From Coriobacteriia bacterium (GTDB taxonomy: Bacteria > Actinomycetota > Coriobacteriia > Anaerosomatales > Anaerosomataceae), in contig JAFGNP010000042.1 in NCBI GenBank assembly GCA_016926975.1, positions 1-39,345 on the forward strand: 39,345 nucleotides of DNA. Direction: 5' to 3'. The notes below the pieces were generated by a model. That model did no database searches. It was not told where the DNA came from and was given only the letters and a program-made list of their open reading frames with translations. How positions within the stretch are numbered: the first letter of the stretch is position 1; every line of letters starts with the position of its first letter. Shown piece by piece: positions 7,215 to 14,745 of this stretch. The position numbers were made by a program, and so were the translations under genes.

Positions 7215-8501
7215 TCACAACTCCTCGACGCGCAGCACCGAGCCGATGTAATCGACTACATCGAGCTGCTCGATAGCCGCCAGCGCGGAGCGTATGTCGC
7301 ACTCGGCCGCCTCGTGCGTGATCCAAACGATCTCCGCGTCCCCGTCCTCGGCACGACGCTGGATCACCGAGGCGATGGATACGCCGCTGTCGCCGAAGAT
7401 GCTCGCGATCGCCGCGAGCACACCGGGCTGATCGCATGCGTGGAGCCTCACGTAGTAAGAGGTGACGAGGTCGGCGATGTCGCGCACGGGGTGGCTCTCG
7501 GTACATGTGCAGCCGACAAGACCCCGGCAGCTGCCCTGAATGTGGCGTGCCGCCTCGACGAGATCGCCCACAACCGCTGAAGCCGCAGGCAGAGAGCCGG
7601 CGCCTTCCCCGAAGAACATCGTCTCGCCGACGGAGTCGCCCACCACGTAGATGGCGTTGTAGACGCCGCTCACCTTGGCCAGCGGATGATCTGAGCGGAT
7701 CATCGTCGGGTGGACGCGGATGTCCAGGCCTTCCGCCGTGCGCTTGCCGATCGCCACGAGTTTGATCTCGTAGCCGATCTCCCGCGCATACTCGATGTCT
7801 CCGGGCGTGATAGAGCGAATGCCCTCCGCGGGCACGTCGGCGAATGTCACGCGTGAATTGAAGGCGATCGACGCCAGGATCGCTATCTTCGCGGCTGCAT
7901 CGAGCCCGTCGACGTCTGCAGTGGGATCCGCCTCGGCGAAGCCACGTGCCTGGGCCTCGGCAAGCGCCACATCGTAGGTGAGGCCGTCTTCCGCCATGCG
8001 GGTCAACATGAAGTTGGTGGTCCCGTTCACGATGCCGTACACGGCCTGTATCTCGTTGCTCACCAGGCTGTGCTTGAGCGGACCGATGATCGGTATGCCT
8101 CCGCCTACCGCAGCCTCGAAGAAGATGTCGGCCCCGGTCGCCGCAGCAGCGTCCATGACCTCCTGGCCGTGAGTGGCCATGAGCGCTTTGTTGGCCGTCA
8201 CCACTGTCTTGCCGGCTCCGAGAGCGTTGAGAACCACCGTGCGGGCGACACCGGTGCCGCCTATGAGCTCGATCACGACGTCGATGGCCGGATCGTCTAT
8301 CACGTCGGCAACATCTGTGGTGAAGATGTCGGCCGAAAGACCCAGCGCCTTGGCCCGCTCCGGATTGCTGTCGGCGCACTTCGCAAGCGCCAGGTCCACT
8401 CCGGCCCGCGTGCGGAAGTGCTCCCGGTGACGTGCCAGGATCTCAACCACGCCGCTGCCGACGGTGCCGAGACCGATGAGGCCGACGTTCACAGTACGCA
8501 T
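7215..8501 (-). CDS. hom: Homoserine dehydrogenase with ACT domain
   Basis: Reduces aspartate semialdehyde to homoserine with NAD(P)H, the branch point to threonine and methionine. The 428 residues comprise an N-terminal Rossmann domain (GLIGLGTVGSG, about 7-17), the catalytic middle with GTTNFMLTRM and EADPTADVDGLDAAAK, and a C-terminal ACT domain (about 345-428) that in the family senses threonine. GGAGG lies 7 nt before the ATG. A TACAAT -10 box precedes it, so the hom-thrB unit may start here, downstream of lysA. Confidence 0.96.
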   Translation of the reverse strand: MRTVNVGLIGLGTVGSGVVEILARHREHFRTRAGVDLALAKCADSNPERAKALGLSADIFTTDVADVIDDPAIDVVIELIGGTGVARTVVLNALGAGKTVVTANKALMATHGQEVMDAAAATGADIFFEAAVGGGIPIIGPLKHSLVSNEIQAVYGIVNGTTNFMLTRMAEDGLTYDVALAEAQARGFAEADPTADVDGLDAAAKIAILASIAFNSRVTFADVPAEGIRSITPGDIEYAREIGYEIKLVAIGKRTAEGLDIRVHPTMIRSDHPLAKVSGVYNAIYVVGDSVGETMFFGEGAGSLPAASAVVGDLVEAARHIQGSCRGLVGCTCTESHPVRDIADLVTSYYVRLHACDQPGVLAAIASIFGDSGVSIASVIQRRAEDGDAEIVWITHEAAECDIRSALAAIEQLDVVDYIGSVLRVEEL

Positions 8502-8537
8502 CGCGCGTCCTCCACAGTAGACTGCCCGCTCCAGTTC

Positions 8538-8543
8538 ATTGTA
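8538..8543 (-). promoter_or_regulatory. Possible -10 box of the hom-thrB promoter
   Basis: TACAAT on the minus strand, 37 nt upstream of the hom ATG. No convincing -35 is found at 16-18 nt spacing, so the assignment rests on the -10 and its position. Confidence 0.4.
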
Positions 8544-8606
8544 GCCGAGGCTCGACGAATCGACGCGCTCCGGCTGCCCTGGCGCACAGGGAACGCTCGC
8601 ACGCGG

Positions 8607-9968
8607 CTACCCCAGGTCGGTCTTCATCAGGTCGTCGTAAGTCTCACGGCGGACCGCCCAGCGCCACTGCCCGTCGCGCACGAACACCACGCCCGGGCGC
8701 ACTTGCTTGTTGTAGTTGCTGCTCATCGACTGGCAGTACGCGCCGGTGGCAGCCACGCACACGACATCGCCAGGCTCCGGGTGCTGCAGCGGCGCATCGC
8801 GCACCACGACGTCCCCGCTCTCACAGTGCTTGCCGGCAATGGTACCCACCATCTCGCGCGGCCGGTCAGCCTTGTTGGCGATGAGTGCCTCGTAGTGCGC
8901 GTCGTACAGCGACGTGCGGATGTTGTCCGACATGCCACCATCGACGGCGACGTACGTGCGTATGCCGGGGATCTCCTTCACCGAGCCGATCGTGTACAGC
9001 GTCACTCCGGCCCGCGCCACGATCGAACGCCCCGGCTCCACCGCCATACGCGGAACCGCTACGCCATGACGCTCGCACTCCTCTTTGATGCCGTCGACCA
9101 CTACCTTGCCGAAGTCCTTCACGGTGGAGGGCTCGTCCGGCGCTCCGTATGCAACGCCGAGACCGCCGCCCACGTCGAGCATCCGTACCGGCTGTTCGGT
9201 CTCATTCTCGATCTGACGCATGAAGTCGACCATGACCTGGATGGCCTTTGCGTAACTGTGCAGCGCGAATATCTGGCTGCCGATGTGCATGTGCAGACCC
9301 TCGAAATCAAGGCCAGGCAACGAGATCGCACGCTTGACCGCCTCCATCGCCAGGCCCTGATTGAGCCCGAAACCAAACTTGGAGTCTTCGGCTCCGGTCA
9401 CGATGAAGTCGTGCGTGTCGGCCTCCACGCCGGGAGTGACACGGACCAGCACGCGCTGCGTGACACCGCGTTCTGCCGCCAGGGCCGAGAGGCGCTCCAT
9501 CTCCTCGAAGTTGTCGACCACCACACGCCCGATGCCGGCATCGAGGCACTCGGCCAGCTCGGCAGGCGTCTTGTTGTTGCCGTGCATCTGCACGCGCTCC
9601 ATCGGGAAGCCCGCCCGCACCGCGTACGCTAGCTCGCCGCCGGAAGCGCAGAGCAGACAGCACGCTTCCTGCTCGACGATCTCGACCATCGCAAGACAGA
9701 GGAAGGCCTTGCCGGCGTAGACGACGTCCACGTCTTTCCAGTGGTAGCGCGTCCACTTCACGTACTCCGAGAGCTGGTGGCGGATGCTCGCCTCGTCCAT
9801 GACGTAAAGCGCGGTACCCGCCTCACGCGCGAGGGCGACCGTGTCGACACCGCCGATCCAAAGGTGTCCGTCCTTGACCTCGGAGGTCATCGGCAGGACA
9901 GGCAGCAGGTCGGTGCCTGTGAGGCCGTCAGGCGTCGCAGGCGGACGCGGAGTCGAGGGTCTGGCCAT
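8607..9968 (-). CDS. lysA: Diaminopimelate decarboxylase
   Basis: PLP enzyme that converts meso-diaminopimelate to lysine. The 453-residue product is a fold-III decarboxylase with the PLP lysine in VVYAGKAFL, MHGNNKTPAEL, HIGSQI, the glycine-rich DVGGGLGVAYG, EPGRSIVARAG and the C-terminal CESGDVV and YCQSMSSNYNKQ motifs. I chose ATG at 9968 with GGAGG 10 nt upstream; the frame is open up to 10019 but without a ribosome site. It lies between argS and hom, the classical actinobacterial order. No lysine riboswitch is visible in the 88-nt gap upstream. Confidence 0.96.
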   Translation of the reverse strand: MARPSTPRPPATPDGLTGTDLLPVLPMTSEVKDGHLWIGGVDTVALAREAGTALYVMDEASIRHQLSEYVKWTRYHWKDVDVVYAGKAFLCLAMVEIVEQEACCLLCASGGELAYAVRAGFPMERVQMHGNNKTPAELAECLDAGIGRVVVDNFEEMERLSALAAERGVTQRVLVRVTPGVEADTHDFIVTGAEDSKFGFGLNQGLAMEAVKRAISLPGLDFEGLHMHIGSQIFALHSYAKAIQVMVDFMRQIENETEQPVRMLDVGGGLGVAYGAPDEPSTVKDFGKVVVDGIKEECERHGVAVPRMAVEPGRSIVARAGVTLYTIGSVKEIPGIRTYVAVDGGMSDNIRTSLYDAHYEALIANKADRPREMVGTIAGKHCESGDVVVRDAPLQHPEPGDVVCVAATGAYCQSMSSNYNKQVRPGVVFVRDGQWRWAVRRETYDDLMKTDLG

Positions 9969-10056
9969 GGCGCACGTTCCTCCCCTGAGGCATGGTGTCT
10001 GTGAGGAAGAAGCATACACGAGGGCGGCGCGACGCGCGAAGCCGGGGGCCTGCGAG

Positions 10057-11772
10057 CTACATGCGCTGAGGCGCGCTCACACCGAGCAGGCCGAGCGCAC
10101 GCGCGAGCACCATGCGCGAAGCGTCCGCGAGCGCAAGACGGGCGCTTCTGAGCGCCGGGTCGTCCACTACCACCTGACAGTGCGTGTAGAACTGGTGGAA
10201 GGCGCTCGCCAGGTCTTCCGCGTAGGTGGCGAGCTTGTGAGGAGCACGCTGGCGAGCCGCCGCCTCGACTACCTCGGGGAACTCGGCCAGCTTGCGAAGC
10301 AGTCCGAGCTCGGCATCGCCTTCCGAGGTGTCAGGGTCCGAGCCGAGCAGCGCGAGCGCGTCCGGCTCCACCGTGATGCCAGCTGCCACGGCTGAGACGT
10401 CCACGCTCTCGTCGGCCGTGTCGGCACCGGCGGCCTTTCGCAGGATGCTGCAGATGCGCGCGTGCGCGTACTGCACGTAGAAGACGGGGTTGTCGCTCGA
10501 GCGCTCCTTGGCCAGGCCGATATCGAAGTCGAGCGGCTGGTCGGTCGATCGGCGCAGGAAGAAGTAGCGCGCCGCGTCGGCGCCCACCTCATCGAGCAGG
10601 TCCTCGAAGGTCACCATCTCGCCGGTGCGCTTGCTCATGCGCACGACTTCGCCGTTGCGGAAGAGGTTGACCAGCTGGCCGATGATCACCTCGAGCTTGC
10701 CGGGATGTCCGAGTGCGGCCACAGCCGACTCCATGCGCTTAACGTAACCGTGATGGTCCGCACCCCAGATATCGATGACCAGGTCGAAGCCGCGGTCGTA
10801 CTTGTCGGCGTGATACGCCACGTCGGCGGCAAAGTACGTGTACTCACCATCGGCCTTCTTCAGCACGCGGTCCTTGTCGTCGCCGAAGTCCGTCGACCTG
10901 AACCACAGCGCGCCCTCGTGTTCGAAGACGTAGCCGCCGGCGCGAAGCCGTTCGATCCCCCGCTCTATCGCACCCGCGTCGTGCAGCGTGCGCTCGGAGA
11001 ACCAGACGTCGAAGTCGACGCCCATTCCGTGCAGCACGCGCTTCAGGTGGGCGAGCACAGCCGCGTAGGCCTGCTCCTTGAAGTGGGCCTCACGCTCGGC
11101 GGCAGAAGCGTCCGCCCAGTGCTCCCCCTCGGCCTCGAGGATCTCGCGCGCGATGTCTGTGATGTACGCACCGCGGTAGCCGTTCTCGGGAAACTCCACC
11201 TCGCGGCCGACGAGCTCGAGATAGCGGGCGGAAACGCTCTCGGCGAATATGTCCATCTGCACGCCAGCATCGTTGATGTAGAACTCGCGCTGTACCTCAG
11301 CACCCGAGTGCTCGAGGATGCGCGCGATACTGTCGCCCAACGCCGCCCAGCGACCGTGCCCGACATGCATCGGGCCCACGGGGTTGGCGGAAACGAACTC
11401 CACTTGCACGCGCTTGCCGGTGCGTTCGCCGGCTCCGAAACGCTCGCCCTGCTCGCGCACGCGCAAGACCACGTCGGCGAGCACACCACGCACAAGTCGG
11501 ACGTTGATGAATCCGGGGCCGGCGATCTCTACTGACTCGGCGATGCCGGACAGCCTCTCGCGCAACCCGGCGGCCACCAGCTCTGCGATCTCCCGCGGCG
11601 GCATGCCCGCGAGCTTGGCGGAAACGAGCGCGACGTTGGTGGCCCAGTCACCGTGCGAGGGATCGCGAGGGCGCTCTACGGCTATCGCCGGCGCCTCTGT
11701 GAGTGTGAGGCGCCCGTCCTTGATGGCGGCATCCACCACCTCGGCTATCGCAGCGTTCAACATCTCTCGCAC
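10057..11772 (-). CDS. argS: Arginyl-tRNA synthetase
   Basis: Charges tRNA-Arg. It is a class I synthetase of about 571 residues with the N-terminal Arg-tRNA-synthetase domain (SHGDWATNVAL, about 39-49), the signature SANPVGPMHVGHGR (HIGH-type motif HVGH at about 136-139), a KMSKS-type RMSKRTG, and a C-terminal DALR anticodon-binding domain ending in GLLGVSAPQRM. Start is uncertain: GTG at 11772 has GAGGAG 9-11 nt upstream and gives VREMLNAAI; ATG at 11763 is the alternative. An open frame extends upstream to 11844 but overlaps the predicted promoter of the divergent small gene. Confidence 0.95.
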   Translation of the reverse strand: MREMLNAAIAEVVDAAIKDGRLTLTEAPAIAVERPRDPSHGDWATNVALVSAKLAGMPPREIAELVAAGLRERLSGIAESVEIAGPGFINVRLVRGVLADVVLRVREQGERFGAGERTGKRVQVEFVSANPVGPMHVGHGRWAALGDSIARILEHSGAEVQREFYINDAGVQMDIFAESVSARYLELVGREVEFPENGYRGAYITDIAREILEAEGEHWADASAAEREAHFKEQAYAAVLAHLKRVLHGMGVDFDVWFSERTLHDAGAIERGIERLRAGGYVFEHEGALWFRSTDFGDDKDRVLKKADGEYTYFAADVAYHADKYDRGFDLVIDIWGADHHGYVKRMESAVAALGHPGKLEVIIGQLVNLFRNGEVVRMSKRTGEMVTFEDLLDEVGADAARYFFLRRSTDQPLDFDIGLAKERSSDNPVFYVQYAHARICSILRKAAGADTADESVDVSAVAAGITVEPDALALLGSDPDTSEGDAELGLLRKLAEFPEVVEAAARQRAPHKLATYAEDLASAFHQFYTHCQVVVDDPALRSARLALADASRMVLARALGLLGVSAPQRM

Positions 11773-11840
11773 GGTCGGAGGCTCTCCTCGGTAGGGTGGC
11801 GTCGGGGATTCAGGATACCCCCGCCCAGGACCGCGGGCAA

Positions 11841-11869
11841 TCAAGACCCGTCCACTCCTGTGCTAGCCT
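11841..11869 (+). promoter_or_regulatory. Possible promoter of the small plus-strand gene
   Basis: TCAAGA (11841-11846), a 17-nt spacer, then an extended -10 TGCTAGCCT ending in TAGCCT (11864-11869), about 47 nt before the ATG at 11916. The -35 match is modest (3 of 6). Confidence 0.38.
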
Positions 11870-11915
11870 TGAGCACGGCCTGCAACGACCGCCTACCGGC
11901 AAGGGGCGCCACAGA

Positions 11916-12149
11916 ATGGGACTCCTGAACAGCTCCAACATACCGACCGAGGGCAAGCGAGTGGTCAAAGTGCGCGTCGACCGTATAGGCGCCGCAGCCG
12001 GCAAGGAGTTGTGGTGGGTGGCCCTCGGCTTCAACGATGAAACGACCAAGCCTGAAGGCATGTTCACCAACTACGACGAAGCGGCCTCACTCGGCACTCA
12101 GCTCGCTGACGAGTGGCATGTTGAGGTAGTCGTAACGAAGGCGGTCTAG
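11916..12149 (+). CDS. Small hypothetical protein, 77 residues
   Basis: I do not recognise this protein. It begins MGLLNSSNIPTEGKRVVKV and has alternating hydrophobic residues (VVKVRVDRI, LWWVALGF, HVEVVV) that suggest a small beta-rich or alpha/beta fold, with no signal peptide, membrane segment or cysteine. AAGGGG lies 9 nt before the ATG and a plausible promoter lies upstream. It is one of only two plus-strand genes in the window, diverges from argS, and its TAG stop overlaps the TAG of the opposing gene in the palindrome CTAG (12146-12149). Confidence 0.65.
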   Translation: MGLLNSSNIPTEGKRVVKVRVDRIGAAAGKELWWVALGFNDETTKPEGMFTNYDEAASLGTQLADEWHVEVVVTKAV

Positions 12150-12556
12150 CCGCCCGAGGCCCGGTAGCGCCTGAGCCTGCTGCGCGTAACAGCTTCCACC
12201 CGGCGCTGTATGCCCGGAGGTGCGGTGCCCCAGATGTCGGGATTCCTCCCCCAGCCCGCCATCTGCTCAAGATGCTTCTCCCCGAGCGTCCCATGTGAAA
12301 CCGCGTCCTGAGCGCAGTGGAGCGCGTACCCCAGCATCAGCAGGTCTCTCCATCTCATCGCGCGCCTCATGTACATCCTCGACCACAACCACGCAGCGGG
12401 CGCGAAGTGACGGGTGATGTTGCCGAGCGAGGCTCTGGCCGGGTAGCGCCTGTCGAACCCGATGCCAGCAAGCGAGATGAGTTCGGCCTCTCTCTCGGAG
12501 AAGCCCTCCTCAAGCGCCCACTGGCGCGTCAGCTTCTTGTGGACTTCCGGACCCAT
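12146..12556 (-). CDS. Small hypothetical protein, zinc-phospholipase-C-like
   Basis: 136 residues, cytoplasmic, no signal peptide. It has an early MGPEVHKKLTRQWALEEGF, a middle GNITRHFAP, and YALHCAQDAVSHG, a pattern of spaced His and Asp residues resembling the zinc-binding helices of phospholipase C/P1-nuclease folds (H...H...HxxQDxxSH). The likeness is weak and the protein is much shorter than those enzymes. The ATG lies 4 nt after the rlmH stop, so it is the last gene of a unit with the membrane protein and rlmH. The stop overlaps the convergent plus-strand gene. Confidence 0.6.
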   Translation of the reverse strand: MGPEVHKKLTRQWALEEGFSEREAELISLAGIGFDRRYPARASLGNITRHFAPAAWLWSRMYMRRAMRWRDLLMLGYALHCAQDAVSHGTLGEKHLEQMAGWGRNPDIWGTAPPGIQRRVEAVTRSRLRRYRASGG

Positions 12557-12560
12557 GACC

Positions 12561-13025
12561 TCACCTGTGGTATGGCTCGCCGCGCATGATGCGGAAAGCG
12601 CGATACAGCTGCTCGAGAAGCACTACCCGCGCCAACTGGTGCGGCAGCGTCATCGGCCCGAGCGACAGCCGCTCGTCGGCCCGGGACAGCACCTCCGCGT
12701 TCAACCCCGCGGCGCCGCCGATGACGAAAGCGACGTGGCTCCGGCCTTGAATGCCCTGGGTCTCCAGCCATTCGGCAAACCCCTCCGAAGACCGCGCCTG
12801 TCCACCGATCTCCAACACCACCACAGTCGCACCGTCGGGTATGGCGCGGAGCAGCCCGGCGCCCTCGGCCTCCAGCGCACGCTCCTTGTCGGCGGTGACG
12901 TCGCGGTCCGGCACCTCGGCGATCTCGACCCGCGCGTAGGGAGTCAGCCGCTTGAGGTACTCGGCCGCAGCATCCTGCCAGTAGCGCTCCTTCAGCTTGC
13001 CGACGCAGATGATGTCGAGTCTCAT
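12561..13025 (-). CDS. rlmH: 23S rRNA (pseudouridine-1915 N3) methyltransferase RlmH
   Basis: SPOUT-class methyltransferase that modifies pseudouridine 1915 in helix 69 of 23S rRNA using S-adenosylmethionine. The 154 residues match the usual length and carry the knotted SAM-binding region FVIGGAAGLN (about 102-111) and the C-terminal signature LGPMTLPHQLARVVLLEQLYRAF. The ATG overlaps the TGA of the upstream membrane protein gene as ATGA. Confidence 0.97.
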   Translation of the reverse strand: MRLDIICVGKLKERYWQDAAAEYLKRLTPYARVEIAEVPDRDVTADKERALEAEGAGLLRAIPDGATVVVLEIGGQARSSEGFAEWLETQGIQGRSHVAFVIGGAAGLNAEVLSRADERLSLGPMTLPHQLARVVLLEQLYRAFRIMRGEPYHR

Positions 13026-14467
13026 TGCAGGTCCGTGACCACGATGCTGTCGACCTCGTAGTAGTCGGCCATGATCGTGTTCAGCCAGAAGTCCCTGTCG
13101 GCGCTGCCGTCACTCCAGATCACGCCCCTGCGGGGCTCGTCGTCGGTCAGGCGCACGACGGCGACGTCGCGGATGCCGTCTCGTTTCTGCGCTTCGATGG
13201 CTGCCGAGCGCTTCTCCTGCCCGAGTCTGAGCTCCCGGGCCTGCCATCCGCTGAGTCCGATATCGCACGACACAGCCAGCAGCAACAGACCGAGCACCGC
13301 GGATGTGACGAGAGCCGGAAGACGGTTCAGAACGCGCTCCTGCTCGCCGTCGTTGCCGAGCGAGATCACCGCCACCGTCAGGAAGACCGCACAGAACATG
13401 ACGGTGCGCTCGGCACCGAAGTACGGCCGCACGAGAAACGGCGACATGGTCGCCAGGCCGAGCAGCGTCCACAACCACCAATCACCGACCGACGCCGACG
13501 ACCGAGCCGGACGCTCGTCCCCGTGTCTGCCGGCAAGGGCCACCGGAACGGCGAGCAGCGCCAGACAGAGCAGCCAGGGCGCATAGGGAGGCAACCATTC
13601 CACAAACACGTGCACAAGGTACTTCGCCGCGGCGATGAGGGTGAGCCAGAGCCCCTCGTCGGGAACCTGCGCCAGGCGCACGCTATTCCCGGGCGCCATG
13701 AGACTTGCCGCACCGGCAAGCACCAGGCTGAACGCCCCGGCGTAGAGGTGCACGGGCATGCTCCACAGACGGCCCGCACGCACGGCCCTCGTAGCGTGAA
13801 CCGCCAGGAAGAGAACGCTCGCCACAAGCATCTGCTCCTGAGATGCGCCTACCCACACTCCGAGCAGCACCATCGCGACTACAGCGGCTGTGGCTTGAAG
13901 CGCGCCGGGACTCCGGGGCGCTGACTTGGCGTCCCAACGACGGTACTGGTACAGGAAGACCAGGGTCGCTACAGCGGGCCAGAGGTACACGAAGGACCCT
14001 GATGCCCAGAAGATGGTCTCCTCCATGGCGGGCATGCCCAGCCAGCAAGCCGAGAGAAGCAGCCCCATCACGTACAGATCCGCACGTCGAGCGCAAGGCA
14101 GCCGGCCTCTGGCCAGCGCGAATGTCATGACCATCAGTAGGATCAACCCCGACCAGATCACGATGCCGTACGCCGGGCGTACCTGCATCGCAAGCCAGGA
14201 GAAGGCCGAGGCCGAGAAACGCCCCGACCACGAGGTGTACCCGGAAGATACGACGTCCCAGAGACCCGGATGCTGGCGGAGGATGATCGCACCACTGAAG
14301 TCATCGGAGACCAGGGGTTCGTTGAGTGCGAGAAAGGCGAGCGCCGCGCATGCCAGCGCCGAGAGCGCGACCGCGATCCGGTCGATCACGGGCAGTAGGC
14401 GGCTTGTCGGCGGAGCAGCGTCGTCCGACTGGAGACCGGAGTCTGCGGTGGCGATGCGCGACTCCAT
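13022..14467 (-). CDS. Polytopic membrane protein, DUF6056-like
   Basis: 481-residue integral membrane protein with about 10-12 hydrophobic helices between residues 30 and 410, ending in a soluble C-terminal segment of about 75 residues. Motifs include NEPLVSDDF after the first helix, SGYTSWSGRFS, MEETIFWASGSFVYLWP and LMAPGNSVRLAQ. These acidic loop residues after the first helix and the PGNxxR motif resemble DUF6056-type proteins, a group that looks like GT-C membrane glycosyltransferases acting with lipid-linked sugars. Function is not proven. AGGAG precedes the ATG. It is translationally coupled to rlmH, an odd partner for a surface-sugar enzyme. Confidence 0.75.
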   Translation of the reverse strand: MESRIATADSGLQSDDAAPPTSRLLPVIDRIAVALSALACAALAFLALNEPLVSDDFSGAIILRQHPGLWDVVSSGYTSWSGRFSASAFSWLAMQVRPAYGIVIWSGLILLMVMTFALARGRLPCARRADLYVMGLLLSACWLGMPAMEETIFWASGSFVYLWPAVATLVFLYQYRRWDAKSAPRSPGALQATAAVVAMVLLGVWVGASQEQMLVASVLFLAVHATRAVRAGRLWSMPVHLYAGAFSLVLAGAASLMAPGNSVRLAQVPDEGLWLTLIAAAKYLVHVFVEWLPPYAPWLLCLALLAVPVALAGRHGDERPARSSASVGDWWLWTLLGLATMSPFLVRPYFGAERTVMFCAVFLTVAVISLGNDGEQERVLNRLPALVTSAVLGLLLLAVSCDIGLSGWQARELRLGQEKRSAAIEAQKRDGIRDVAVVRLTDDEPRRGVIWSDGSADRDFWLNTIMADYYEVDSIVVTDLQ

Positions 14468-14516
14468 TCGGCTCTCCTATCTTTGATGCGAACAGCGCCG
14501 CCCGAACACGTGCCGA

Positions 14517-14522
14517 AGTCTA
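14517..14522 (-). promoter_or_regulatory. Possible -10 box for the membrane protein-rlmH unit
   Basis: Extended -10 TATGCTAGACT on the minus strand (core TAGACT at 14522-14517), 50 nt before the ATG at 14467. No good -35 is seen. It resembles the TGCTAG-type -10 proposed upstream of the gene at 11916. Confidence 0.35.
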
Positions 14523-14563
14523 GCATACGGGCATCGCGACGCCTGGTCCTCCGGATGCAGTAG

Positions 14564-14608
14564 GAGCCACACCCTCCGCGGTGGAGACACGGATCCCGGT
14601 GTGGCTCT
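14564..14608 (-). terminator. Two-tier hairpin after tRNA-Thr, possible terminator
   Basis: Outer arms GAGCCACACC (14564-14573) and GGTGTGGCTC (14599-14608) pair over 10 bp. The 25-nt loop contains a second small hairpin, CTCC(14574-14577)/GGAG(14583-14586). It lies about 55 nt past the tRNA 3' end and before the promoter of the next gene. There is no T-run, so its strength as a terminator is uncertain. The 195-nt gap 14468-14662 holds only this and the -10 box. Confidence 0.45.
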
Positions 14609-14662
14609 CATCTGTTCTGCTCTGATGACTCTGCAAGACTGCGTTTCCGCAGGTAGATTGTG

Positions 14663-14738
14663 TGGAGCCGACGAGCGGATTCGAACCGCTGACCTGCGCA
14701 TTACGAGTGCGCTGCTCTACCAGCTGAGCTACGTCGGC
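14663..14738 (-). tRNA. tRNA-Thr (anticodon CGT)
   Basis: Complete 76-nt cloverleaf with CCA encoded. Acceptor arms GCCGACG and CGTCGGC pair over 7 bp. The D-loop contains AGCTCAGCTGGTAGAGC, the anticodon stem GCGCA/TGCGC holds the loop CTCGTAA with anticodon CGT (reads ACG threonine codons), and the T-arm has GGTTCGAATCC. It starts 7 nt after the ricT stop, so it may be processed from the ricT operon transcript. Confidence 0.97.
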
Positions 14739-14745
14739 ACGCCTG

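Noticed and set aside
8577-8591. Small hairpin CCCTG/CAGGG between lysA and hom
   Set aside because: Only 5 bp with no T-run; too weak to call a terminator.
8070-9632. A 520-codon plus-strand open frame across hom and lysA
   Set aside because: It is antisense to two well-supported genes, has no ribosome site or recognisable motif, and such long shadows are normal in GC-rich DNA.
10462-11535. A 357-codon plus-strand open frame inside argS
   Set aside because: Pure antisense of argS with no motif or ribosome site.
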